Shown in pieces: positions 32,985 through 43,474 of a stretch of DNA of 64,000 bases. Under the pieces are notes generated by a model. It was not told where the DNA came from, did not search any database, and worked only from the letters and a program-made list of their open reading frames with translations. A program made the translations under genes and the position numbers. This stretch comes from Pyxicephalus adspersus. Its lineage: Eukaryota; Chordata; Amphibia; Anura; Pyxicephalidae. How positions within the stretch are numbered: the first letter of the stretch is position 1; each line of letters opens with the position of its first letter. The stretch lies in NCBI RefSeq assembly GCF_032062135.1, contig NC_092858.1, positions 171,804,660 through 171,868,659 of the forward strand, given 5' to 3'.

Positions 32985-34375
32985 TTAGTTAGGGTAATGT
33001 CCAAGAGCCGGTGTCATTGAGAGGAATGTTGCCCCATGGTTGGTGTCGGTGAAAGAAATAATGACCCACTGTTGGTGCCATTGGAAGGAATAGTGACCTA
33101 TCATTGGTGCCATTGGAAGGTAAAGTGCCCCATCGTTGATGCCATTGGAAGAATAGTTCTCCACTGCTGGTGTCAGAAGGAATGGTGCCCAAGGTATAGT
33201 GCCCCATTGCTGGTGCTATTGGGAGGAATAGTGCCTCATCAATGGTGTCCCATTACTGGTTCCATAGAGAATAGTTCCCGACTGTTGGTGTCATTGGAAA
33301 AAATACAGTGCCCCAGGAATAGTGCCCCATACCAGGTGCCATTAGGAGGAATAGTGGCCCATCGCTGGCACCATTGGTAGGAATACTTCCCCATTGATGG
33401 AGTTGGTGAGAAGAATATTGCCCCAGGAATAGTGACCAATCATTGTTGTCAAAAGGAGGAATGGTTTCCGACTCTTGGCATCATCGGGAGGAATAGTGCT
33501 CCATTATGGTGATCATGCTGCCATTGGGAGGAATAGCACCCCACCATTGGTGTCAGTGGAAGGAATAGTGCCTCAGGAACAGTGCCCCAGCACTGGTGTC
33601 ATTGAAAAGAACAGTGCAGCATTGCTGGTGGCATTGGGATGAATAGTTCCCCCACCATTGGAGTCAGTGGGAAGAATATTGCCCTAGGAATAGAGCCCAT
33701 GGCTGATGCCATTGAGAGGAATGTTTCCCCATCATTGTTGTCAGAAGGGGGCACCTTTGGGAGAGATAATGCCCCATCACTGGTTCCAATCATTGGAAGC
33801 AATGAGAAGAATAGTGTCCCATCACTGGTGCTGTAGGGAGGGATAATTTCCCATTACTGTTGCCAAAAGAAGGAAAAGTGTCCCGTCCTTGGCATCATTG
33901 GGAAAAATAGTGCCCCATCCCTGGTGCAATAAGGAGGAATAGTGCCCCATTGTTAGTGCCATTTTGAAGATTACTGCCCTGGAATTGTGCCCCATTGTTG
34001 TAAGAATAATGCCCCATCCTTGGCATCATTTGGAAGAATAGTGCCCCATCACTGATGCAATTAGGAGGAATAGTGCCCAATCCTTGGCACCAACAAAAGA
34101 AAAAGTGCCCCATTGCTGGTGCAATTAGGAGGAAAAGTGCCCCATGGTTGGAGGAGTAATGCCCCATCCTTGGCACCAATGGAAGGAATAGTGCCCCGTA
34201 GCTGGTGTTATTAGGAGGAATATTGGTCATCCTTGGAGACACTGGGGTAAAAATCTCCCCTATAATTGGGTAATTGGAAATCTGCCCCATCATTGCTTCC
34301 AGTAGGAGGAATGGTGCCCCGGCATGGTATTATTGCCCCATTCTTGGTGTTAGTAGGTGATTGATGCCTCAAGGG
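32985..34375. repeat. Degenerate minisatellite, block 1 (GGAATAGTGCCCCAT)
   Basis: Dozens of imperfect units built on GGAGGAATAGTGCCCCATCA, TTGGTGCCATTGG, with unit length varying around 32-48 bases. It ends about 250 bases from the putative exon 1 donor. Open frames on either strand here are repeat by-products. Confidence 0.92.
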
Positions 34376-34624
34376 GCAGGTAAGTCTATCAAAGGGGCCA
34401 TGACCTGCCTGTGGCCCTACATTTCAGGGCCACTGCATTAAAATCCTCCTGAACAGCAGCTGAGGCCTTTTCACTCTTATTGGTGCCCAGACAACAATAA
34501 ACCTGCTTTCGATGTAAACTTTTTTCGATGTAAACATTTCAGTGACTAGAAACCCCCCAAAAAACTCTAAACAGACCAATAATATAATCACCACAAGTCC
34601 CAGCATTTCCCCATCTCTACTCAC

Positions 34625-34690
34625 TGTCACAGCCCCCAGTGCTCGCACCTCACTCTTGTGTCCCTCTGAGCCGCCGTAGTTCGAACGCTG
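34625..34690 (-). other. Probable non-coding exon 1 (5' UTR) of the TEX55-like gene
   Basis: On the minus strand the bases just downstream of the X-box/E-box cluster are GC-rich and end at a strong donor (GCTGTGACA|gtgagtag, end at 34625). There is no ATG between the promoter motifs and the donor. Splicing to the acceptor at 27084 keeps the frame open into the ATG of exon 2. The transcription start is not visible, so the 5' limit given is approximate. The reading GTG CGA GCA CTG that runs through the donor into the intron is not taken as a protein. Exon 1 is inferred from position, base composition and donor quality only. Confidence 0.45.
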
Positions 34691-34790
34691 GCACCGTCAC
34701 CATAGAAACAGCTAAAGAGCGAGTAGTATATCACGTGACGACGCTTGGTTCCTACGGCAACAACAGGGCTGCGTCACGTGACTAGCATCT
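34680..34790 (-). promoter_or_regulatory. CpG-containing promoter with two RFX X-boxes and two E-boxes
   Basis: In about 110 bases there are two full matches to the X-box pattern RYYNYY-N(1-3)-RRNRAC: GTCACCATAGAAAC at 34696-34709 and GTTCCTACGGCAAC at 34748-34761. There are two CACGTG E-boxes (34732-34737 and 34775-34780), the second inside the palindrome GTCACGTGAC. CpG dinucleotides are dense here (GCCGCCG, TTCGAACG, GACGACGC) while the surroundings are CpG-poor. X-boxes bound by RFX factors drive ciliary genes, which fits the DPY-30/RIIa-domain gene downstream on the minus strand. The motifs are symmetric, so a plus-strand transcript could also start here. In human I recall TEX55 lying head-to-head with IGSF11. 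Confidence 0.6.
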
Positions 34791-35029
34791 ACTCTGCTTG
34801 TGTAAAATGAGTGTTCCAGCAAATATTACTATTATATTATTTTTTTGAAGCATATCTGGGCTCCTCTTTTATTACCAGTAACATCCCCAGTTATTATTAC
34901 TTCAAAGGAGGAGAACCCCAGGTATAGTTACAATTTCCAGAGCACATAGGGGTCACGTGACTTTTCACACGTGGTCTGAAGATCCTGATTTAAAGTGGAC
35001 CTGTCATAGTGACCCTAATCTAGAGCCAT
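34791..35029. other. Sequence right of the promoter
   Basis: No first exon of a plus-strand gene could be recognised. A short plus-strand frame starting at the ATG in TAAAATGAGTG ends after about a dozen codons. Confidence 0.35.
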
Positions 35030-35590
35030 GAAACAAAACATATCATTGTGTTATATTATGTATTGTAATATATTATACATTGTGTTATATTATGTATTGT
35101 GTTATATTATGATGCATAGTGTTATAATATGATACCTGGTGTGATATTATTCATTGTGTTATATTATGATTCTTTGTGTTATAATATGATGAATTGTGTT
35201 TTAATATACATTGTGTTATATTATACATTGTGTTATAATATGTATTGTGTTATAATATGATGCATTGTGTTATAATATACATTGTGTTATGTTTTGTGTT
35301 ATAATATGATGCATTGTGTTTTAATATACATTGTGTTATATTATGTATTGTGTTATAATGTGATGCATTGTGTTATAATATGTATTGTGCTATAATATAC
35401 ATTGTGTAATACTATACATTGTGTTATAATATGATGCATTGTGTTATAATATACATTGTGTTATGTATTGTGTTATAATATGATGCACTGTGTTATAATA
35501 TACATTGTGTTATAATATGTATTGTGCTATAATATGATACATTGTGTTATAATATACATTGTGTTAAAATTATGATGCATTGTGTTAAAG
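35030..35590. repeat. AT-rich tandem repeat (CATTGTGTTATAATATGATG)
   Basis: CATTGTGTTATAATATGATG alternates with CATTGTGTTATAATATACATT units over about 560 bases with many small variants. Confidence 0.93.
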
Positions 35591-35825
35591 CTCCCATGAA
35601 TTTGACTGCCTGACACACCAACACTGGATAGCAATGTTGCACACCATAATGCACGGTAACTTTCAGAAGTTGGTGCATTAGGATAACGTTCAGGTTCACT
35701 TCAGTGCAAATAAATAATCCTTCCATGCATAACCACATGGCTGGGATAACGTAACTCCTTTGCGTGCAAGAGTTCATTCATCCCTGGCAACCAAATTGAC
35801 GTTGCGCATGCTCAACTCAGCTATT

Positions 35826-36362
35826 TGGTTCTATAGGGCCCCATCACTGGTGTCATTGGAAAGAAAAGTTTCCCCATCATGGGAGTCAGTAAGAAGAATA
35901 GCGCGCCATCACTAGTACTCTTGGAAGGAATACTTCTCCATTATTGTGCCCTAATAATGGAGGAATAGTGTCTCATCGCTGGTGCCATCAGGAGGAATAG
36001 TTCACCACTGATGGTGATAGTGGGAGGAATAGTGCAACAGGGCCCCATTTCTGGTGTTATCGGGAGAGGAACAGGGCACCATGGCTGGTGCGATTAAGAG
36101 GAATTTTGTAAATAGGACCTTATCTCTATTGTTATTGGGAGGAACATTGCCCTATTGGTGGTGCCATTGCAATAATTGCCCACCCTTGGCGTCAGTGGGA
36201 TAAACAAGCCTAGGAATAGTGTCCTAATAAGGTGCCATTGGAAGGCAAAGTGTACCATCACTGGTGCCATTGGGAGGATCAGAAATAGTGCCCATCTCTG
36301 GGGCTGTTGGAAGGAGCAATTCCCCACCATTGCTGGCAAAATGAGCAATAGTGCCCCATCCT
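35826..36362. repeat. Degenerate minisatellite, block 2 (same family as 32985-34375)
   Basis: It has the same GCCCCATCACTGGTGTCATT and GGAGGAATAGTG units. The array resumes 1.4 kb right of block 1, beyond the promoter and the AT-rich array, and is interrupted at 36363 by a LINE tail, with a final piece at 36521-36560. Confidence 0.85.
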
Positions 36363-36520
36363 ATACTAGATTGTAGCTCTTCGGGGCAGGGTCCTCTCCT
36401 CCTGTGTCACTGTTGTTATTCATCTGTCATTTGCAACCCATATTTAATGTACATCGCTGCTTAATAAGTTGGTGCTATATAAATCCTGTTTATTCTTAAT
36501 AATATTAATAATATTCCTCA
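36363..36520 (+). repeat. LINE 3' tail inserted in the minisatellite
   Basis: TAGATTGTAGCTCTTCGGGG, CAGGGTCCTCTCCTCC, CATTTGCAACCCATATTTAA, GTTGGTGCTATATAAATCCT and a TAATATTAATAATA tail. Minisatellite units lie on both sides, so it inserted into the array. Confidence 0.8.
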
Positions 36521-36724
36521 GCACCACTAGGAGGAATAGTGCCCCATGGACTGGTATGTAAAGTGCTGCATATTATGTCACTATATAAATACTATACGCC
36601 TGAAATCCGGCATGCATCATCAGCTGGCTCCCTTCAAATCTAATAAAAACAAAAGCCTAATGAAAGCTTGTGAGGACACATGGAATAGAAGACATGTAAC
36701 CCAAACCCAGCCCACTAACCCAAC

Positions 36725-37062
36725 TCTCACTTCTACAATCTATCATGAATGCTGCAGCCAGACTCATCCATCCTTCCCTCCCCTCCTCTTCCGCTGCATC
36801 TCTTTGTATTTCTCTTTATTGGCTTCCATTTCACCTTAGAATCAAATTCATGTTCCTGTGCTTTGCCTTCAAATCCCTACACAGTTCTTGTCCCACTTAC
36901 CTTTCTGACCTGATAGAAAAATACCCCCCTAGCCACTCTCTTCGCTACTCCAATGTCTTACTAATGACTTCCTCACTCATAACCTCATCACACGCGCGGC
37001 TCCAAGACTTTTCTAGAGCTCCCCCGACTCTCTGGAATGGTCTTTCTTATCCTATTTGGATA
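36725..37062 (+). pseudogene. LINE reverse-transcriptase C-terminal remnant (L2/CR1-type)
   Basis: The frame from 36745 reads MNAAARLIHPSLP, a YWLPFHLRIKF block, FAFKSLHSSCPTYLSDLIEK and ARLQDFSRAPPTLWNGL. These are the ordered motifs (NAAARL, WLPxxxRIxFK, PTYLSDLI, FSxAPxLWN) that close the ORF2 proteins of L2/CR1-type non-LTR retrotransposons. Only the last ~100 residues are present. It is cut at 37062 by an opposite-strand insertion and resumes at 37178. No upstream ORF is present, so it is 5'-truncated and dead. Confidence 0.8.
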
Positions 37063-37177
37063 TTATTATTATATATACATATTACACAGTGCTGTACAAT
37101 AAATAGGGGTTGCAATTGACAGACAGATACAGACAGTGACACAGGAGGAGAAGAGGACCCTGCCCCGAGGAGCTTAA
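37063..37177 (-). repeat. LINE 3' tail inserted in reverse within another LINE
   Basis: TATTATTATTATATATACAT, ACAGTGCTGTACAATAAATA, GGGGTTGCAATTGACAGAC and GGACCCTGCCCCGAGGAGCT form a minus-strand tail that splits the plus-strand LINE between 37062 and 37178. Confidence 0.8.
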
Positions 37178-37447
37178 ACCCCATTTTTCCAAGCTTGCCT
37201 ACCCGTCTTCTTCTGTCTCTTAAACCCTGACCACTCACCCACCATTCCATATGAACCTCCTATTGTGTGTTACTTCCCCCTCCTCTTAGATTGTCAGCTC
37301 TTCTGGGCAGGGTCCCCTCCTCTTCCTGTTTCACGGTCTGTGTCTGTCATTTGCAACCTCTGTTTAATGTACAAGCGCTGTGTAAAATGTTGGCACTATA
37401 ATAATCCTGTTTATTAATAATAAAAATAATAATATTAATAATAAAAT
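37178..37447 (+). repeat. LINE 3' UTR, continuation of 36725-37062
   Basis: CCCCATTTTTCCAAGCTTGC CTACCCGTCTTC corresponds to the CCCATCTTTTCAAACTCACC position in the copy at 22440. It continues through AGATTGTCAGCTCTTCTGGG to the GGCACTATAATAATCCTG tail and a TAATAATAAAA run. Confidence 0.8.
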
Positions 37448-37526
37448 CTAGCAAGATCAGGGGGTGTCAGGAAGAACCCAGAAGAAAGAAAATGGCAGCG
37501 CTGGACAGAAGAAACGGGAAACTAAG

Positions 37527-37815
37527 GCTTGTACACACGTCCAATGGTTCTCATCCAATAATCGGCTCAAGGGCGTTATCGGACGGGAATCTGGTGTGTG
37601 TACAGCACCCTTCGTCCATCGTCAAAACGACCGTCCTGGTGGATCCACGGACGATGGACGACGAACAATCTTAATGGAAGCGAAGGGGTAGAGCTCCATC
37701 GCTCTCCCCTCTCCATAGAGCAGAACAGTGCTGTATGTACAACACTCGTTCATGCATCATGCAGTCTTTCGTGAAAGATCCTTTCCAACGACAATGATTC
37801 CACGTGTGTATGTAG
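37527..37815. repeat. MITE family T, apparently full length (~289 bp)
   Basis: The ends AAGGCTTGTACACACGTCCA ATGG and CACGTGTGTATGTAGCTTTA are inverted repeats. The interior is CpG-rich for this window (AATCGGCTCAAGGGCGTTAT CGGACGGG, CGTCCATCGTC). A fragment of the same family lies between the duplicates at 27720-27857. Confidence 0.75.
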
Positions 37816-39075
37816 CTTTAGACAGTGGGGAATGGCTGGGTGGTGTATGTACATTCATCGAGGGCTTTTAACTAGTAAAGGTAAGGGATATTTTCTGCTT
37901 TAATAAGGAAGGGGCCCAAAGAAAGGCAAGCTTTCAAAACAAGTTTCTGCCTGAAAATCAGGAAGACATATTTGTAATAATAATAATAATACATCAAGAA
38001 GGTCACAGCAAAGCTTAATTAGAACAATTGAAACTGAATTTCCATTCAACAAACTATCCTGCAACGTGATTTATTAAACTTGCTTGAAATCCGAACATTG
38101 CCCTGATAAACCTTATTTTTCACATAAGTCACAGAGCAGAATGAATACATTTGTTCATGGATGCCCTCATTAAAATATCTACTATTTCTTGTGCGCACTC
38201 CAACGCACTCACATAAGCAGGCACGCGTCCTTTGTGCATATACATGAAAAAAAGATACAGACAGAAAACAATTACTTGAATCTCTAATGCATGATCCTAC
38301 ATTTATTCTCTGTGCTGCTATTTTTCAATTAATCTGAAATTCCTACACACAGGCCTTTGTATTCTAAGATGTATTCCAAGTAGCAGGATATACCCGGCGA
38401 TCAATAAAGGACAAATCTTACTGCTAAATCTTGTGTGATAAATTACATATTTAAGGATCGATTTGAACTCCATTTCCAACTAGTAAGCTGATGACCTGCG
38501 GCAGCCACATTTCATGGTCCTATAGTATTGGCTGATTAAAGGACAACTCAGCTTTTAGCTCTGATTTACGTAAATCACCATTTGTAAGTTTCAGAAATAC
38601 TTTAAAGCCTTTATTTGTTGCCATGCGGCCACTTAGTGCTTAGGTATCACATTTTGCATATCATATTAGGCCATGAATGTAGGGCTTTGATTTATTATTC
38701 GTTTAGCCTAAACAATAAATCACCTAACCCCAACCTTGTCCCTATTTCCATGTAAAATTTGTAGGCAATTGGGATTCTAGGTGAATCTACTAATAACAAC
38801 CATTTTTTTTGATCCTCAATTACATAATAGTAGGTATCGTGGCATCACCTATGGGTATTCAATATCTGTATACTGGCCTACAGCATTCTTTATCATCTAT
38901 ATCTGCAATGGTAGAAGACCAATGTAAAATGTTTCTATGTTTCATTTGTAACTTGAAGAAACACAACAAATGTACCCATGTACCCATAGAATTAGGTAGT
39001 TTTAGACCTAACTTGTAGATATTAAATGTAAATTATTAAGTGTAGGATATCTATAAGACTTAACTTCAACACCCT
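37816..39075. other. Non-coding stretch, 38040-38300 repeat-poor
   Basis: No exon or shared repeat found. Confidence 0.35.
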
Positions 39076-39660
39076 ACACATAGTTATAGTAAGTCAGGTT
39101 GAAAAAAGACATAAATCCATCAAGTTCAACCATTAGGGAAATAAACATATCCCAGATCAAACCTAGTTGATCCAGAGGAAGGCAAAAAAAACATCCAACA
39201 GGGAAAAAAAACCCTTCCTGATTCCATGAGGCAATCAGATGTTCCCTGGATCAGCAGTCTCTGTTATCTTTTTTTTTAAAGCTTTAACCCCCAGTTATAT
39301 TCTGTGCTTCTAGAAATCATCCAGCTTTTTATTAAAGTAATCTATAGTAGTTGCTGAAACTACTTCCTGAGGGAACCGATTCCACATTTTCACAGACCTT
39401 ACAGTGAAGAATCCCTCCTTATCCGGAGATTAAACTTCTTTCCCTCAAGATGCAAAGAGTGCGCTCTTGTGCTTTGTAATGATCTTACAGTGAATAATTG
39501 GGAAGAGAGTTCTCTATATGGACCATTTATATATTTATACAGGGGGATCATATCCCCCCTTATACGTCTCTTCTCAATAGATTCAGTTCAGCTAATCTCT
39601 CCTCATAGCTGAGCTCCTCCATTACTTTTATTAGTTTAGTTCATCTCTATGAACATTCCA
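39076..39660 (-). mobile_element. CR1-like LINE 3' end, minus strand
   Basis: On the minus strand it decodes, with frameshifts, to a decayed ORF2 C-terminus (ELSYEERLAELNLLRRD, then IYKWSI and a KMWNRFPQEVV block, DYFNKKLDDF). The UTR that follows holds GAACTTGATGGATTTATGTC and TTTTTTCAACCTGACTTACT. The RRD-Y-x-WNRFPxEVV order is that of CR1/L1-like retrotransposon ends. The short copy at 8975-9056 shares the last ~80 bases. Confidence 0.65.
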
Positions 39661-39679
39661 AAACCTTGGCTAATAATGT

Positions 39680-39905
39680 TGTGTTGGCAACCCTTCACAG
39701 CTACAACAGTGTCCACTCACCTTGGAAGGCTTTCCATAAGGCATTGGAGAGTATCTCTTGAAAATTGTGCCCCTTGAGCCAAAAAGAGCATTTTTAGTGG
39801 TTTGGTAATAGTCTGGCTTCCAATGCACATTCTACAATTAGTAGGATTGAGGAAAGAGCTTTGTGCGAGTTCTTCCACATCAAGTTGTTCCTATCATGTC
39901 CTAAT
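39680..39905. repeat. Degraded DNA-transposon-like repeat
   Basis: AGCTACAACAGTGTCCACTC ACC, GGAAGGCTTTCCATAAGGC, TTGGAGAGTATCTCTTG, AAAATTGTGCCCCTTGAGCC and GAGCATTTTTAGTGG resemble, from memory, a common frog/fish DNA repeat. No second copy lies in this window. Confidence 0.4.
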
Positions 39906-40040
39906 GGAGCTAGTTTTGTAGAAAGGGCACATTGATGCTAAAACAGAAAAGGTCCTTGATTTACCCACATTAACCTCTCTACTATCAAAGAATCATTGAG
40001 AACAATGGCTTCATTTAGGTTCCAGGAAAGACTTTTTGCT

Positions 40041-40245
40041 CATTCTTCATATTGATTTCCATTGATTGCATGTTCACAAGCAAATATGTGTTCTTCAGGC
40101 CCATACAGTCATGTAAAGCACACACATTCTTCATATTGATTTCCATTGAGTGCATGTTCACAAGCAAATATGTGTTCATCAGTTGTGCATATGTGTGCAC
40201 TTTTACACAACAGGCTCATACAGTCATGTAAGACACACACATCAG
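40041..40245. repeat. 84-bp tandem repeat, about 2.4 copies
   Basis: CATTCTTCATATTGATTTCC and the following bases repeat at an 84-base step (40041, 40125), with a third partial unit (GGCTCATACAGTCATGTAAG) to about 40245. Copies differ at only a few bases. Confidence 0.88.
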
Positions 40246-40251
40246 CATTCT

Positions 40252-40540
40252 TACCCAGTGTTTCTGAAACTTTTTAACATAGTAGAACCCTTTAAATAAA
40301 TTTTAGGACTCCAGGGATTTCTTAATATATTTACTATGTCCATAATTCACAGTACATTGGACTGATGGTCACTGGGAAGAATGTATCTAACATTGCTGGC
40401 CATTGGGAAGAATTTCACCCCTACAGATCATTGGTGTTACCTAAACTGACCTGAGAGTCACAAATTGCTCATTGCTTACCCCTACCAACCTCTGAAGGAA
40501 CCTTATGGTTCCATGGAACCTTGGTTGAGAAATACATTCC
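40252..40540 (+). repeat. hAT-like MITE copy (family H), near complete
   Basis: It runs from CCCAGTGTTTCTGAAACTTT to CCATGGAACCTTGGTTGAGA AA, with the family blocks in order. The ends are inverted (CAGTGTTTCTGAAAC / GGTTGAGAAATAC). Confidence 0.75.
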
Positions 40541-40824
40541 TAACCTATACACATTTATTGTTTAAGAGGCATCAGAACATTCTGAACAGCTTTGATCCTT
40601 TCACTGTCTCCTTCTGCTCTGGATGTTTTTGCAATGAATTACCGCTGTTTTGACTTGGTTGTCCACATCTCTTTATGTTGTTCTCCCTCTCTTTATCCTA
40701 CTACATCTGCTTTAATTCTATTGATTTGGTTTTTCCATCTCCTGGGTCTCTGGATATAAAATGATGCTGTACCATGGTACCCTATGATTTCCATAGTATG
40801 GTATGGTATTGTATGGTGGCATGC

Positions 40825-41044
40825 TTAGTTCTTCATTTGCCTGGTACCTACGTCAACATGTCTTTGGCAGCATTGGCAAAAGAGGAACAGCCTCACCATG
40901 TCCTGGTTCTTCAATTACCTGGTAACAACCTCAACATGTCTTTGAAAAATTCTGCAGAAGAGTTACAGCTTTACAATGGGTTCTTCATTCACCTGGTATC
41001 TACCTCGACTTGTCTTTGATAACAGCAGCAGAAGAAGTAGAAGC
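40825..41044. repeat. ~76-bp degenerate tandem repeat, left block
   Basis: GGTTCTTCATTTGCCTGGTA ... TCAACATGTCTTTG recurs about every 74-78 bases. The array continues after the V-SINE (41380-41500), which inserted into it. Confidence 0.7.
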
Positions 41045-41372
41045 TCTTCATGGGCTTGGAGGCTTAGTGGTTAGCATTCTGGCCTTTGCAGCACTAGGTC
41101 TAGCCAGGACACTATCTTCATGGAATTTTCAGATTCTCCCCGTGTTTGTGTGGGTTTCTTTTGGGTACTCCGGTTTCCTCCCATAGTCCAAAAACATGCA
41201 GTTAGGTTAACTGTCTTTCCCTGCTTAGACTGTATTAATGACATAGGACTATGGTAGGGACATTGGATAGTGAGCCACTTTGAGGGACAGATAGTGACAT
41301 GACCATGGACTTTGTACAGCGCTGGGTAATATGTCGGCGCTATATAAATACTGTGTAGTAATAATAATAAAT
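41045..41372 (+). repeat. V-SINE inserted into a tandem repeat
   Basis: TTAGTGGTTAGCATTCTGGC (A box), core GATTCTCCCCGTGTTTGTGT GGG, GGTACTCCGGTTTCCTCCCA and CAAAAACATGCAGTTAGG, the 3' part CTATGGTAGGGACATTGGAT, and a tail GTACAGCGCTGGGTAATATG TCGGCGCTATATAAA with (TAA)n. Part of the tRNA-like B box is deleted. Confidence 0.85.
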
Positions 41373-41379
41373 AATAACC

Positions 41380-41500
41380 TCACCATGTCCTGGTTTTGCA
41401 TTTACCTGGTACTTACCTCAACATGTCTTTTACACATTGACAATGGCTTGGTTCTTTATTCACCTGCTACCTACCTCAATATGTCTTTGACAGTGGCAGT
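41380..41500. repeat. ~76-bp degenerate tandem repeat, right block
   Basis: CCTCACCATGTCCTGGTTTT GCATTTACCTGGTACTTACC TCAACATG continues the array at 40825-41044. Confidence 0.7.
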
Positions 41501-42559
41501 AGAAGTGTCACCTATACCTCGTCCTTGGGCTTTTCTTATTGAAGCCCAAAATATTCAATGACTTGGCTGGCTCTTATCTCTTTGTTTGATTTTTCCAATC
41601 AGAAGGTATCATTAGGTATATCTACATCACATTAGTCTTGTCTAATAAAGTTGTGTGAAGTCTGGCAACTCTCTTCCTTCCTGTTATTACCAATTAAATA
41701 CCTACCTGTCTATGCGCACACGTAAATATCATCTTTGCTGCTTTATTAAGATTGTTAATCGACCCATCACTAGGTGACCTAATGGCAGAACTTTTGTTTT
41801 ATCTTGATATATCATTAATTATATTCCAGCTTTATCCTGTATGGGAGTATTGTTTCCACATCTGTCATCTGGCATTTTCAAGTCATGAGTTGGCATGTTT
41901 TGCCTTCATTAAATTGCTGTCACACATTCTGATTGGTCCACTTCCATCGCCTTTGTTCCATTAACTGATAATTGGAAATCAGGTCCCCTAATGGAGATAA
42001 TTTTAATTAGAATTTCCTTGGATGGACTGTACAATTCGTTTTAATTAATGTGCATTAGTTAAATGCAAACCAACTTCAGTACAGATTATTATTGCGTTAA
42101 TACCCCAGCCCAGTGCTTGAGTACACATACAGATTATCAGGTTCCAAGTAATTAATGTGTATGCATATAACAGCCTCAAATGTCAATACCGAGATGTTTC
42201 TGGGCAATTTCCGGGTGCCGTGGATTAGATGTATTTTGCTATTGACATAACCTGCTATTAAAGGGCAAGTTAAGTCCCTGCTTAACATCAATTAACATTA
42301 TTATCTTTTTTTATACTGAGTATAATATTCATGAAACATAACTAAAAGCAGAATAAAAGAAAATACATTAATTCTTCATCTGCCAATTTTATCTGCATAG
42401 GTGTCAGGAGTTCTTTACAGTTTTGCATGACTGGTTGCTCTGGTAGAAATTTGCACCAGTTTGTGTTTGATGCCAAGAGATTGAACCTGTACATAGGTAT
42501 GAGTGCTTTACTTACACACTGAATGCTCCCTTCCAGCTTTATGGTGCCCATGCTCGCCC
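41501..42559. other. Non-coding stretch, 42000-42260 repeat-poor
   Basis: No exon or shared repeat recognised. Confidence 0.35.
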
Positions 42560-43450
42560 TCATTGCTCAGTTGCTTCCTTGTCTCTGGTTCTGCCAATAA
42601 GCAATAACTGTTGATACAATCATGGTGCACGTTGTTACCATACTGCTCATGTGTCCGCCTCTGTGTTCTTCAGCCATTTCTCATGCAGGTGTGCAGCAGT
42701 AAAGAACAAGGAGATCAGGTAATTTGTTGTTCTCCACTGTTTATCAGCTTTCAGCATCCCCAGCCTCCCTTTATCCATATACACCCTCTCCATCTCTGCA
42801 TCCTCTGCACACTGTGCTCATCTGGAGGGGATTAGAGAGTATGTCCTGCAGCCAATAAACAGATGAGTTCCTGGTCATGATCCTGTCCTACTAATGACTA
42901 CTAGTCCTATTTGCGCCTCATAATTTCTAGCCACAGGTTGCTGGATCCTTGGCATGCTACCTGCTACTTTAACCGGTTTGTTTCTGCTTTTGTAGACTTT
43001 TAAGCCATTGACCACAGCTCAAACCTGACTCTGTTGCCCACTTTCCACCTGACTTTGGATTGTCATGACCCTGATTGTCTTCTGCATTTGCCCCAACCTT
43101 GGATTGGCTGGACCCTGATCATCATCTGCTGCCTACCCTGACCAAGACCACCTTGACCTTGATTCTTGCTAACCCCAACCTGGACTTCAACCTCTACATC
43201 TACTACTGAGACCCAGTTTTTTAAATACTCACAAGTTGTCTGTCTGTACACCAAAGCCATCTAATCGTGCTGCATCCTAGTGAGGAAAGCCTGGGGGTGG
43301 CACCCTACTGATGGCCCTGCAGGAAAGCAGCCCATTGACCACTAGGGTTACCAGCCCATCACCCCTTGCGGAGTGTTTTAGTGAAGGCCAGACTCCATAC
43401 CCAAGGTAATCTCATGCCATCCACCAGAGGGCATAGCCTTAACACATGTA
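42560..43450 (+). repeat. LTR-like/unclassified repeat, CTGACC-rich
   Basis: A long stretch rich in TTGACC/CTGACC/ACCCTGAT blocks, ending near CACCAGAGGGCATAGCC. Composition resembles the LTR-like elements at 10207 and 19377, but it does not align with them and its ends are unclear. Confidence 0.3.
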
Positions 43451-43474
43451 TAACAGGGTTACAATATTCCAGTG

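Noticed and set aside
32985..34375. Possible CRISPR-like array of regularly spaced repeats
   Set aside because: Repeat and spacer are not distinct, unit lengths vary, units are imperfect, and the genome is eukaryotic. It is a minisatellite.
34424..34648. 74-codon minus-strand frame starting with GTG at the promoter
   Set aside because: It has no ATG and runs through a strong donor site. It is better read as non-coding exon 1 plus intron.
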